DNA of 64,000 nucleotides from NCBI GenBank assembly GCA_000727475.1, contig KL647288.1:8769414-8833413 (forward strand), written 5' to 3'. The notes under the pieces were generated by a model. It saw only the letters and a program-made list of their open reading frames with translations. It made no database searches and had not been told where the DNA came from. Made by a program: the position numbers and the translations under genes. The stretch comes from Sarcocystis neurona (Eukaryota > Apicomplexa > Conoidasida > Eucoccidiorida > Sarcocystidae). Below, in pieces: positions 36,501-48,500 of this stretch. Position 1 is the stretch's first letter. The number at the start of each line of letters is the position of its first letter.

Positions 36501-39500
36501 CACCCAACCGCACCAGCAGTAGCAGCGGGTGAAGGAGCACCAGATGGAAAAGTAAAAACAAGAACAACAGTTCGGAGAGCAGCAGCAGGAGCGGCAGCAG
36601 CAGGAGCGGCAGCAGCAGCAGGAGCGGCAGCAGCAGCAGTGCCGGGGGCTGAGCATCCGCAGCTGCTGCAGCCGGAGCAGCGCGGCAGCAGCCCAGCAAA
36701 AACAAAGACGCGTGTGCACCACCACCGTGGCGGATACTCGGATGACCGGGTCGCCTTTTTTCCCACCTTTGCAGCAGCCGCAGGTGGAATTGTTTCCCCC
36801 CGCAACAGCAGACGCTTTTGCTGTTGCTGCGCCTTCTCCGTACACAGGGACGCGGCAGCGCATATCCCTACCGAATATTATGCCGGCGGCCTCTTCAAAC
36901 GGTCACGCAGCTGCAGCAGAGGGCGCTGTGCCGAGAAACAGCAGCAGCGTGTCTGCAGAGCAGCAGCAGCAGCGGCAGCGTTTTTGCAGAGCAGCAGTAG
37001 CAGCGACAGAGGTCCTTGAAAGCAGCAGCAGCAGGGAAGTCGCTTCAGAGCAGCAGCAGCAGCAGCGCTGCCGTAAGCGAAGAACCATGGAAGAAGAACA
37101 CTTTTGCAGCCGCCGCAGCAGCAGTGGCGGGGGCGGTCGCAACAGGAGGCGGCGGGGGAGGAGCAGCAGCAGGAGACAACACACTTCTACAGAGCCATAG
37201 CAACAAGAGTAGCAGCGGACAAGGCCCACAGCAGCAGCAGCAACAGTCCTCAGAAGCAGCAGCAGTCCTCACCTCGTATGTTTCCCTCATCGTCTGCTTT
37301 CTCGGTTTCCGTTTTCTTTGTCTTTCCTTTCTCTCTCTCTCTGTCTACGCATGCAGGAGAGACTCTTGAGCGTTCACGAAGCTGCTTATGCGTTAGCAGC
37401 AACGAAGTTTATACAGCACTTCGCAGGGACGGTGGGACCGGCCTTCGGTGGTATCGAGAAAATGGTGAAGCACTTCGGAGGTAAGAGAAAGTATTCCTTT
37501 CTGTTCTCTGCAGCTTTATTCTTACATATATATATATATATATATGTGTATATATAAGAATTCGTGCACACATGAATATCTGTGGACTGTATAGAGGAAA
37601 GTACGTGAATGTATGTGTATATATATATACGATCCTGTGTGCGTGTGTATACGTATGGGTCTCTCTCTTTCTTTTTTGTGGGAACTGGTGCTGCGCATGG
37701 CCGACAATATCACCTGATTCTGTATGTGTACATATATGTACGCATCTTTCTCCCAGACAGTCATATATATATATATATATTTGTTCTATGCATGTGACAA
37801 CCACATTTGAATGTATACATATATATGTCGCATGCATCAGACTGTCACACGTGTGTGTAGACCCTTGTAGGGACGAGACCGTCACACACAGACACATGTA
37901 TTTGTGTACGTCCTGACTTCACAACGGTGTCTTCATATAGGGATATTTCTGTCTACTACGCATTTATTTATATGTGCTGGTGTGTGCTATGCAGGAGATT
38001 AGAAGCCATAGTGTAGCCCAGCACGTATGTACTCGAACACTCGATATCAAAGGGTGCGTATCTGTCTTTACAAGCGCATCCTTGAAAATGTTATATATAC
38101 ACACTTATACGTATGTGTGTATGGTATGTATGGTACCTATCGTATGTATGTGTACTATGTACGTTATGTATGTTATGTACGTATGTATATATAGAGAGAG
38201 TTCTTCTTCTTTTCTATCTCCGTGTGTGTCTCGGTCTCTTTATGTGTGCACGTCTATCCGTAGATATTTGTGTAGCTGCAGTGTGGCACTATATGTACAT
38301 ATATATATATATGTGTATATATAAGTATCTCTCTGTATATTATGTACGCATGTGCTGGCGTGGATATAGGTGTCTCTGCAGTACAGAGATGGGAAGATAA
38401 CTTTCTCTGTGTAAGGCACGCATGTGGAGGAACAGATACACGTGAAGCTGTACAGCGTAGCAAGATACCTGTACAGAAAACGACTTTTTCTGGTGAAGTG
38501 TATATGTCTGCAGTTGTGTACGCTGCTTACCGAGAGTCTTTATCAGGTATACAGTCGGTTTATATGTACACATGTACACAAACATGTATATGTGTAGGTA
38601 CCCGTATGTCTAGGGACGCTGGATGTGCGTTGTGTGGCTGAGGCACTATTTGGAGAGGGAGAAGGTGTGTACCCGTATATACGTACTAAATATATAGCGG
38701 CCAGAGGATTGATTTGTCTGCGGAGTTTTACCCTGCGTCTTTCTCTGTCCCTCGGTCTCCCTGTCTCGTCTCTGTGTCTCTGCCGCTCTTCCTCACTGCG
38801 AAAGGTTCCTTTGCAGCAGCGTTCTAGGGGACGTCGAGATAGCGCTGCTGCTGCTGCTCCGCCTCCTCCGGCGGAAGACGCTACGTGGCGCTTGCGGGTT
38901 CTTCTCGTGGAATTGTCGACGCAGAGGCCTGGCAGCGGCTTCGTTTGCTGCTTTCTTCCGCCCTCTTGCTTTTTCCTCTGCATCTGCTGTGCACGTAATG
39001 TACCTGGTGCTGCTGTTTCTCATGCCGCTGCTGCTGCCTCGATATCTTGCTTCCGATGTGCGACCCTGCGCCGCTGTCGACGGACGTAGAGAGCCCGCAG
39101 CGGTCTTCGCTTCCTCGGGTTGTCTTCCGCACTTGCTGCTGCTCTTCGGTGACGTATTGCTGCTCCGTTCCCCGCTGCTGAGGAAGCAGGTCCTGGTGGT
39201 CCTGCTGGAACCGACCCGTATCTGCTGCTGCAGCAGGTTCGGTTGGTGCATTCCTCCGTCGTGCCCTTGTGCCCCACAGCTGCCGCACCTTCTGCTAAAC
39301 AGCGCTCGTTTTCTGCACTTTTTGCTGCGGTCGCTGCTGCGTCCGTTGCTGCTGTTGCTGCCACGTCCGCTGCTACTGCTGCTGCTGCATTCCCTGCCAC
39401 TACTGCTGCTGCACGGGTTAGTCCTGCTGCTGCAGCTGGACGTCTTCGACTTCTTCCGCCTACGTGCCTTCCGTCCCCATGTCAGCATTCTTTTCTTCTG

Positions 39501-42500
39501 CCTTTTCTTTGCCTGACGTTTCCCGTGGCCTCTTTCTCTCGTCTTCTGACGTCTCTTGCGCTCACCCCGCCTCGCCTCTTCTCCCTCTCTGTTGCTGTTC
39601 CCCTCCACTGGCCGCGCGAGGAAGACTGCTGTGGTCCGCTCGTTCGCTGCTGGCATTGCTGTGGGGTGTACGTACAGCCGTGAGTCAGTTCTCACAGCAG
39701 GAACTCTACGAGTTGCGCACCCGTCTCAAAGTTCCACCGTTTTCTGAAGACACACTCATTAAAACTGTGGAGCAACATACGGACATTGTCAAGCGTCTTT
39801 ACGAAGAATTTAAAGTGAGAAGAGAGGACACATGTGCTGCGACCTTTATCTGGCGAACTTCCCCCGTGATACAAAACAACGAACGTTTTCTTCATTTTCT
39901 GTGTCGCTTTCTCTTTTCTCTCCGCTCTCTCGTCCTCTACGTTCATATGTATGCACATGTCTATCTATCTATCTGTGCGAGTATCTGAGGAAACGTGCAA
40001 GTCTGTGTCTTCCCCATCATTGTCCTACATGTGCAATGCTTGTGGCGGGGGACTGCTGTTGACCGTCTGCAGATGGGGTGGTTTTGACCCTCTCTGGACG
40101 AAGAAACGACGTTTTTCTTCGCCCTTTTCCCTCCGCTTTCTTCCAGCTCCCGTTCGAAACCGTGCCGAGACACCACCGGCAGATGCGTGCGCACACGTTT
40201 CGGTGGAAAAATCTCCCGGCCCGTGTCTCCTGTGCGCAACTGTCTCTGTCTCGATCTCTTTTATATCCGTCTCTTTGTCTCTGCCGCCTTTTCAGCAGGT
40301 GGCCTCCTTTTTTCCCTAACAAAGCCGTCTCTCCTCCTCACATGCGCACGTCAGGGGTAGCCTCTCAGCCCATGCATCTGCTGTTGTCAAGCCTGTGCAC
40401 TACAACGCCGTCCCTCGTTTCTTGGCGTGTCTCTGCACCCCCCCGTCGCTTTGACTACTCTGTCGTTGAATCTTTCTCTGTGCGTGGCTTCTTCTCCCTC
40501 TTTTTTCTCTCTGTAGCCGTCTCTCACGTGTTCTTCGTTGTTCTTCCCTCTGCCAGTTTCCCTCTCTCCAGTTTCCGGCGTCCTTCCCCGCGGGTGACAT
40601 GCGCACCGGTCAATCTGCCTGCTTTTCTCCTGTTATCTCTCTCTCTCCCACACTCAGGCGGTGCAACATTCCACCTTCGTGCTACGCCGCGCATCCCTCG
40701 GCGTTTTCTCTTCCCCGCATATATTCTCGTGTCTCTGTGTTGCTGCTACGGTGCTCATCCTCCACGCCACACGGCTGCTGCTCCTGATCTGTGCTGCTGT
40801 CGTGGTGGTGGTGCTACTGCCACGTCCCTGCTGCTGCTGTGCCCCTGCTACTGTTGTGCTGCTCTTCCCGCGGCTGCTGGACCTGCGGTTGTTGCCCTGC
40901 AACTGCTCCTGCTGCTGCCCCCTTAGCTGCTGCTGTCCTCCTGCGCTGCTGCTATCTTCCCGCGCTGCTGCTGTCCTCCGCCACCTCCCTTGCGCTGCTG
41001 CTGTCCTCCTCCCCTGCGCTGTTGCGGTCCTCCTCCGCTCCAGCTGCCCCCCTGCGCTGCTGCTGTCCTCCTGCGCTGCGGCCGGCGATGGTGTGTCTGT
41101 GAGTCGCTGAGTGTCGTCTCTTTGCTGCTGTGTGTCGTGTGGCTGCTGCTGTTGTCCACGTGGGCGCGACGCGCAGCACTACCACCACCCGCGCTTGTAT
41201 TCGGAGCGGGGGGGTCGCCTGTTGGAGTGGGTGGAGGAGACGCCGCTGAAGAGGGATATTCAGCGCCTGGACAGCCCAGACGCGCCTCCAATTCTTCTGC
41301 GCTTTCGGCAGTTTACGCAGTACGTGCTGCGGACGAACTTCTGGAAGGACGTGAAGCAGGCCCTGACGTTTCGCATGCGGCCGGCCTTCCTCCCCGCGGC
41401 CGACTACCCGGACCCACCGTTCGCCGTCCTCTTCACCGTCGGCCCGCGATTCATGGGTTTCCATGTCCGCTTCACCGCCGTTGCCCGAGGGGGCCTACGC
41501 GTTGTGCAGTCCTTCACCACCCAGAGCTACCAGAGAAACAAAGAAATGGCTTTCGACGAGGTTTATAAGCTGGCCAACACCCAGAATCTCAAGAATAAAG
41601 ATATTCCCGAAGGTGGCAGCAAGGGCGTGATTCTTCTTGACCGAACAGAGACCCACGGCGAGGCCGAGAAACTCACACAAAGCGCGTTCAAGGCATATGT
41701 CGACGGGTCTGTCTTCTTCTTTTGAACGGGGCGGGGGACTTTTTCGGGCCGTTGCATTCGTTCCACCGTTAGCTGTTCTCTTCCTCTTCTTCCTCCTCTT
41801 CTTTTCTCTTCGTCTTTTTCGTTTTCTTCTCCCACTTCGTCTTCTCCTCCGCTTCCTCTTCTTTCTCTGTCTCTGGGTGTGAGAAGGTGTACGTGTATGT
41901 GTGTGTGTGTCTGTGTCTGTGGCGAGATTTACCTATGTGTATGTGTAGATCTCTCTCGTGACGTCGAATTTTTATATCTACTATATCTACATGCCTGTTC
42001 ATATATATATATATATATATATGCATATGTTATATCTACTATATGTACATGCCTGTTCATATATATATGTGCATATGTTATATCTACTATATGTACATAT
42101 CTGTCCATATCTATCTATATATATGCTATCTCAGTTCACCTGTATCGGTTTATGTCTCTCTACCTGTGTGTATAGGTGTTGAACCATATCTGTCCATATC
42201 TTTTTGTAGTACTACACCTAAGGACTACCTGGTATGATGCGCAAAGGCGCACATGCTCGTATAAGCGCACGTGATGCTGTTTGTACAGTTGTGTGTCTGG
42301 CAGGGAAGAAAAAAAGAGAGAAAGAAATGGACACACACACAGGAAGTTGTGCCGGGTCGCGTCAGCTTTGTGTGGGGTGTATGTACACTCAAGAGCGCGT
42401 GTTTCAGTGAATCAAGCGGACGAGGTTAGCCTCATCGCAGGACGTAGACTTTCACAGTGGGCGTGCCTATCGAAATTCTTCGAGATGCTAGTATGCCGAG

Positions 42501-45500
42501 ATCCGATGAGAGAGACGCACCCTGCGTATCGAAAGTTCATCCGAATTTTCGTTGAAACGTTTTTCTTTTCTGCCCTTGCGGCCCCTGCTGTCTGTCCGAC
42601 CACCCGTGTGCTGTCTCGTCTCCTTTCCCCGGCGACAGTCACGTTGCCACATTTACTACGGCAGCTTCACAAGTAGATGTTCTTCTTCTTCTTTTTCCCT
42701 CCTCTTGTCTTCTTCTGTTTTCTGTCTTTTCCGGTATGTCCTCTGTCCCTGTGCGGCATCTCCCTCTCCCGTGGCTCTCCGTCTCCCGTGTCTCTGTGTC
42801 CCCGGCGACCACGTTTGCTGTGTCTTCTGTGTGTGTGTCGTGTCTCCCCGTGTCCTGCGTGTGTTTCAGCGTGCTGGACGTGCTGCTGCCGGACGCCCGT
42901 GTGGTGCCGCCGCCGTCTTCGGACGAAATTCTCTTCCTGGGCCCTGACGAACACACGGGGACGGGGGGCCTGATGGACTGGGCGGCGCGCCGAGCGCGGG
43001 AGAGAGGGGCGCCGTTTTGGCGGGCCTTCACGACGGGGAAGCAGCCATCGATGGGCGGCATTCCTCACGACGTCTACGGGATGACGACGGCGTCGATTGA
43101 AATGTACGTCCGCGGCATTTTGCAGAAGAAGCAGCTGCAGGAGGAGAGCGTGACGCGCTTCCTCGTGGGGGGTCCCGACGGCGATCTGGGCAGCAATGCG
43201 CTGCTGAAGAGCCGCACCAAAACCACCACCGTCGTCGACGGCAGCGGCGTCCTGCACGACCCCCAGGGCCTCGACCTCGCCGAACTTCAACGACTCGCGA
43301 CGCGCAGGTTCCAGAAGCTGCCCACTTCCGCCATGTTGTACGACGAGAAACTCCTCAGCAAAGACGGCTTCAAAGTTGCCCAGGACGAAAGAGACGTCAC
43401 GTGAGTCGTAGGAAGGGGAAGGGCGAAGGGGGGGAAAGAGCCGGGGGAGACGCGGAGGGAAAAAAAAGACCGGGGAGGGAGACGCAAGGGGGGAAGAGGG
43501 CGAAAAGACCGGAGAGAGACGGGCCGGGAGACGGCATAAGACGAGACCTAACAAAAAGGCGTTCATGTTGTTGGGGGGGAGCCAGTGAGTGATTGTCTCA
43601 GCTTCTTCTCTGGCCTTCTGAGTTTCTCTTAACTTCTCCTTTTATGACGTGGTGGCTTTCATTTCTCTGTTTTGCTACTTTTCCTTTCTTCGTCTCTCCC
43701 ACTGCAGACGTGGAGATTTCTCTCACCATCGCATATCTCTCTTCTCGTTTTCTTTCTGTTCTCCGTGAACGCACAGACTCCCCGACGGGACGATGATTGC
43801 GTCGGGCTTCCAATTTCGTAACGACTTTCACCTGAACCCACGGGGCTCGGCAGACCTCTTCAACCCGTGCGGAGGGCGGCCTGCGTCCATCACGCCGTTT
43901 AACGTGGAGAAGATGATGAACGAGAAGGGAAAGCCACGCTTCAAGTATATCGTCGAAGGCGCGAACGTGTTCATCACTGACGAAGCTCGGAGAATTCTTG
44001 AAGAAAAGGGCGTCATCCTCTTCAAAGACGGTAGGCTGCTGCTGCGGCTGCTGCTGCCGCTTCTGCACACAGCAGAGCCGCGTCGCGGGCACCGAGAAAA
44101 AGTGGGGGAGAATGAAGGGAAAGGAGGGAAGGGGAGAGACAGAGAGAGGGGAAAGGGAAAGAAGCGAAAGGCGTGCGGGGACGGATGAGTAGAAGGAAGA
44201 AAGGGAAGAGACTGATATGCAGGAAGGGAACAATAGAAGAGTCGGAGAAGACAAGGAGAAAGACTGAAAGAAAGGGCGCTGCTCAGGAGCAGAGACAGCC
44301 AGTGAGGAGAAGAAGAACAGCAGCAAACGACTCGGGGGACGGACAGAGAAAAAGACAAAGACACTAGAGGGGTGGAGGAAGAGGAAAAGGAGGAAGAATA
44401 GAAGCAGAACAGGGCCAGCTGGTGTAGTTTGTAGAGGGTAGAAAGAGGCGGAAGGGGGACACAGCGGCTGAGTCGAAGACGTGCGACGGAGCTCGGAGAG
44501 AGAAACAAGAAAGACAGGAAGGCCGAGTCGCTCTGCAGCAGAGCAGCAAAACAGCAGGGGAAGCAGCAGGAGGGGGGAAAAGAAGGAGAGCTGCTGCTGA
44601 AGAAGTAGCAGGAGAATGTGTGAGAGCAGCGAGAGAAGTGGAGGAGAAAAGAAAGCAGCAGCAGAAACCGTGTGCAGTCGGAAGCCGGAACAGCAGAGAC
44701 CGCAGGCGAGGCAGCAGCTGCAGAAAAAGGATGGGGAGCAGCAGGGAGACAAAAGGGGGGGAACAGCAGCAGCAGAACAGCAGCAGCAGAACAGCAGCAG
44801 CAGAGCAGCAGCAGCGGGGAAGGCGTAGCAACGGATCGAAACGAGTAGCGGCAGGCTGAGGAGCAGCAGCCTAGCAGCACCAGCAGCAGGGAGGAAGTAC
44901 GGCTGCAGCAGGAGAACAGCAGCCGCAGGAGGACAGCACGGCAGCGGCGGAGAACGGCAGCTTCAGCAGGAGAGAACCGCAGCAGCAGGACACGGGCGAC
45001 AGCAGGGCAGGAGAACAGCAGCACCAGCCGACCAACGACAACAGCGGGGCAGGAGAACAGCAGCAGCAGGGAAAGAACAGCGGCGACAGTGGGAGAAAAG
45101 CAGCTACAAGAGAGAACACCAGCTGTAGGGGAGCAGCACCAGGAGCAGAACAGCAGCAGGGAAAGAACAGCGGCGACAGTGGGAGAAAAGCAGCAACAAG
45201 AGAACACCAGCTGTAGGGGAGCAGCACCAGCAGCAGAACAGCAGCAATACAGCAGAACCGCAGCTGAGCAGGAGGAGCAGCAGAAGTTGTGATGCGCCCA
45301 CGTGTGCGGCTGTAGCAGCTGGGAGCCTATATGCTGTTGCAGCTCCTGTGGGGAGAATGTCTGCTGTCGCGTCGGTTCCTTGTTTGTTTATCTTCTTTGC
45401 CCTTTCCATCCCCGCTTTTTGTTCTCTATCTCTTCCGGTCCAGTGCGTATTGTCTTCTGCTGCCCCAGTTCTCTTTGTTGTCTTCCCGCTGCTGCTCTCC

Positions 45501-48500
45501 TCTCTATTTTATCTCTTCTGCCTCATAGTCTCTCCTTCGTTAACTCTGTCCTTCCTGCTCCTTTCTCCGTGTTATGCTGCGCGTCGCGTCTTGGCTTCTT
45601 CTTCCTGCTTCCTCCCACGCCTTCCGCCCTGTCCTCCCCGCCCCACCGGCAGTTCTTTTGCCTGCGGGTCTCTTCTTCTGCTGTTGCCTCTGGCCGGCGT
45701 CCTGCACCTACCGTCTCGGGGCTGCGGCCTCTTCCTCCGCTTCCCAGCCGTTTCGTCTCTTCATTTCTCGCTCGCTCTGTCCGTGTGTCTCCCTCTGTCC
45801 CCCGGTGCACGTGCAGCCTCTACAAACAAGGGGGGGGTAACTTCCTCTTCGCACGAGGTGCTGGCGGCGCTGGCTTTGACTGACGAGGAGTTTGCGCAGC
45901 ACATGCAGGTGCTAGACCCGGCACATCCCCCTCCGTTCTACGTCGCCTACGTCCATGCAGTGCTCGAGAGAATCCGGGAAAATGCGAAGCTCGAGTTCAA
46001 CGTCTTGTGGAGCGAGAGTCTGCGCACCGGCAAACCCCGTTGCGACCTTACTGACGTCCTTTCGGAGAAAATCCTCCGCCTGAAGAGAGACATACAAAGA
46101 AGCGATACGCTCTGGGGCGACCAAGTAATGCCGCGCACATACAAATTTACGTGCTGCATTCTTCACAGGCGAAAAAAACTGCCGCGGTCCTGCCGCACTT
46201 GCTGCTGTCGCACGGCCACCCCTCAAAAACATATGCACACGCTCGCTCCTTCACAACCTGCAGAAATGGTGCTGCTGCTGTTGCGAGGGCCCTCTACCCA
46301 GCTACAGGTGGAACAAGCATCGGTGCTGCTGCGGCCGCTGCAAGAAGGCCGTCACACCCAACAGACGCCCACACAGTCCACAGGGGGAGAAAACATTCGT
46401 GCTGCAGCTGCTGCAAGACGGCGGTCAGTACGCACTGCCGTGTCTGCATACGTGCCGCTGCCCCGTCAGCAGCCCCAACAGCTGCCTGGACACACCCGCG
46501 CGCGCGCACGTGCACACGCGTGTACTCTATAGCGACCGCAGGTCCTTCCTGTCTCTGTGTCTGGACGCACTGGGTGAATACGCAGACCTATACATGTGTG
46601 TCTAGTAACGACTTTTTATGCGTGTCTCTGTCCCTGCATATACATATATATATATGTATATGTATATACGCATGTATATATATATATATATGAGTATGTC
46701 GGCAGAGAGAGAAACAGAGAAAGTATGTGTGTGTGTGTGTGTGCATGCACACAAGTGTAAATGGGGTGTAGCTACGTGTACACACACACAGATGTCCTAT
46801 GCATGCGCAAACGAATGTGTAGCTACGTATGCATATGTTGGGTCTTCACACATACTTGCAAGAAGTAAATGTGAGGTTAGTTTACGTAGCGAGGCTTCAT
46901 TTATCCGGTTTGGGTCGTGCGCGCTATGCTTTCTGGCTGGCTCCGCGTTTCTCGACCGGCGACGCCATGCGCGTGTCTGTGGTGTACGTACACCTGGCGG
47001 CGGCTCAGGACGTTCGCCTGAGTGTGCGGAAGAAGCCTTCTGCGTGCAGACTCCGCGGCGCGATGCTGTGTGCGCATGCGTGCGTATTTGCATGGCCAGC
47101 TAGCCATAAGGGCTGGAGTGGAAACGATGCCGTGGATACGCGTACAGCTCACCGTTTGCTGGCGCTCTGCATGCTCGCGGACCGGGCGGCTAGCTAGCTA
47201 GCTGGGAAGTGCCTGCGGCTGTCGTTAGCTGGCTGCACGTGCACACTTGAAAAGATAGCCATACCTCTGTGGTGCACGTTGGTGGCCACCTGCTGGTCTG
47301 TGTATATCTTCCTCACCGGTAGCTAGCTACCAATCTTTGCACAAGGGCGGAACTCTCTGTTTAAATATGCGCAGACCCGCGACTCCCAGAGGAGCTGGGC
47401 GGATTTGTGCGTGCGTGGAGACAGCGGCTCGCTGTCTGCGTGTGTAAGTGCGTGTACGGAAATGCGTCGCTAGCTGTCGGTTGCGCGTGCATGTCCGTCT
47501 AGCTGTCCGCGTATGGGCCTGCCTACTCCCAGTTAGCGCGGGGTAACTTCGCGTCCTGCTGGAACTCTACATGCGTCTTCACGGGTGCATCGTCAGAAGG
47601 GCCACCCTCGTATACTATGTACGCTTGAATATATATATATATATGTATATATATATGTATATCGTATATTGGTAGCTTCTTGGAACAGGACAGCTATCTC
47701 CTATATAATGAATGAGGTCCGTACAGTCATGTCTGTATGTGGGGTGGATATATATGTGTAGGTATACGTATGTGTGTATATGTGTGTACGCATCTGTCTA
47801 GGTGTTTATGTGTATATATATAAAAGATGTATGTGTGTAGATCTACTCATATGTGTATATGTGTGTATGCATCTGTGTACGTGTTCATGTGTGTGAGTGT
47901 CCCTGTATATATGCTTGTGTGTGCATATATTTGTGCGGCTGCGTTGAAGAGGAAAGAAGTGCTGTTGCTGTGCGTGCTGCTGCAGCAATTGGTGCGGCGT
48001 GTTTTGATGTTGGCGCTTCCCGAGGTTTTGGTGCCGGGGCTGATGGACATTGACACTCTTCGAAAGAGGTGAGTGTTCCGCTGTTGTGTTATTTGTCTGC
48101 TCTTCTTTCTTCACGCGCGTCTTGTGCGGCTGCTGCCCTGCCTGGCTTTGCTCTGCTTCTCTGCTGTCGCTGTTGCCGCACCTACCCGTTGTCTAAAAAA
48201 CAAAGGGGAGCCAGACCGCCTACTCAGCTTTTTCGCTCTCCTCGTGTGTACACCGGTGCCCGCTGCAAATGGACGTACGACCTGCATTTCTCCGTTGACA
48301 CACCTCCTCCTAGAGATCTGCCTGTGTGTATATTTCTGCAGGTTTGTGCGCTACCCCCGCGGTCCCGTTTCTCACGTAGAGCACCCCAGAGCCACATATC
48401 GACGTGCACATACATATCTGTGACAAAAGCACATGCACCTGTACACACACGTGTGCGTGCATATACGTATTTGAATGTAGCAAGCAATCTACTTCGTTTG

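Noticed and set aside
43598..45207. Minus-strand frames of 384 and 459 codons
   Set aside because: They are antisense to exon 12 of glutamate dehydrogenase and to the GA-rich and CAG-rich intron 12; the composition is Phe/Leu/Ser/Cys as expected from pyrimidine strands.
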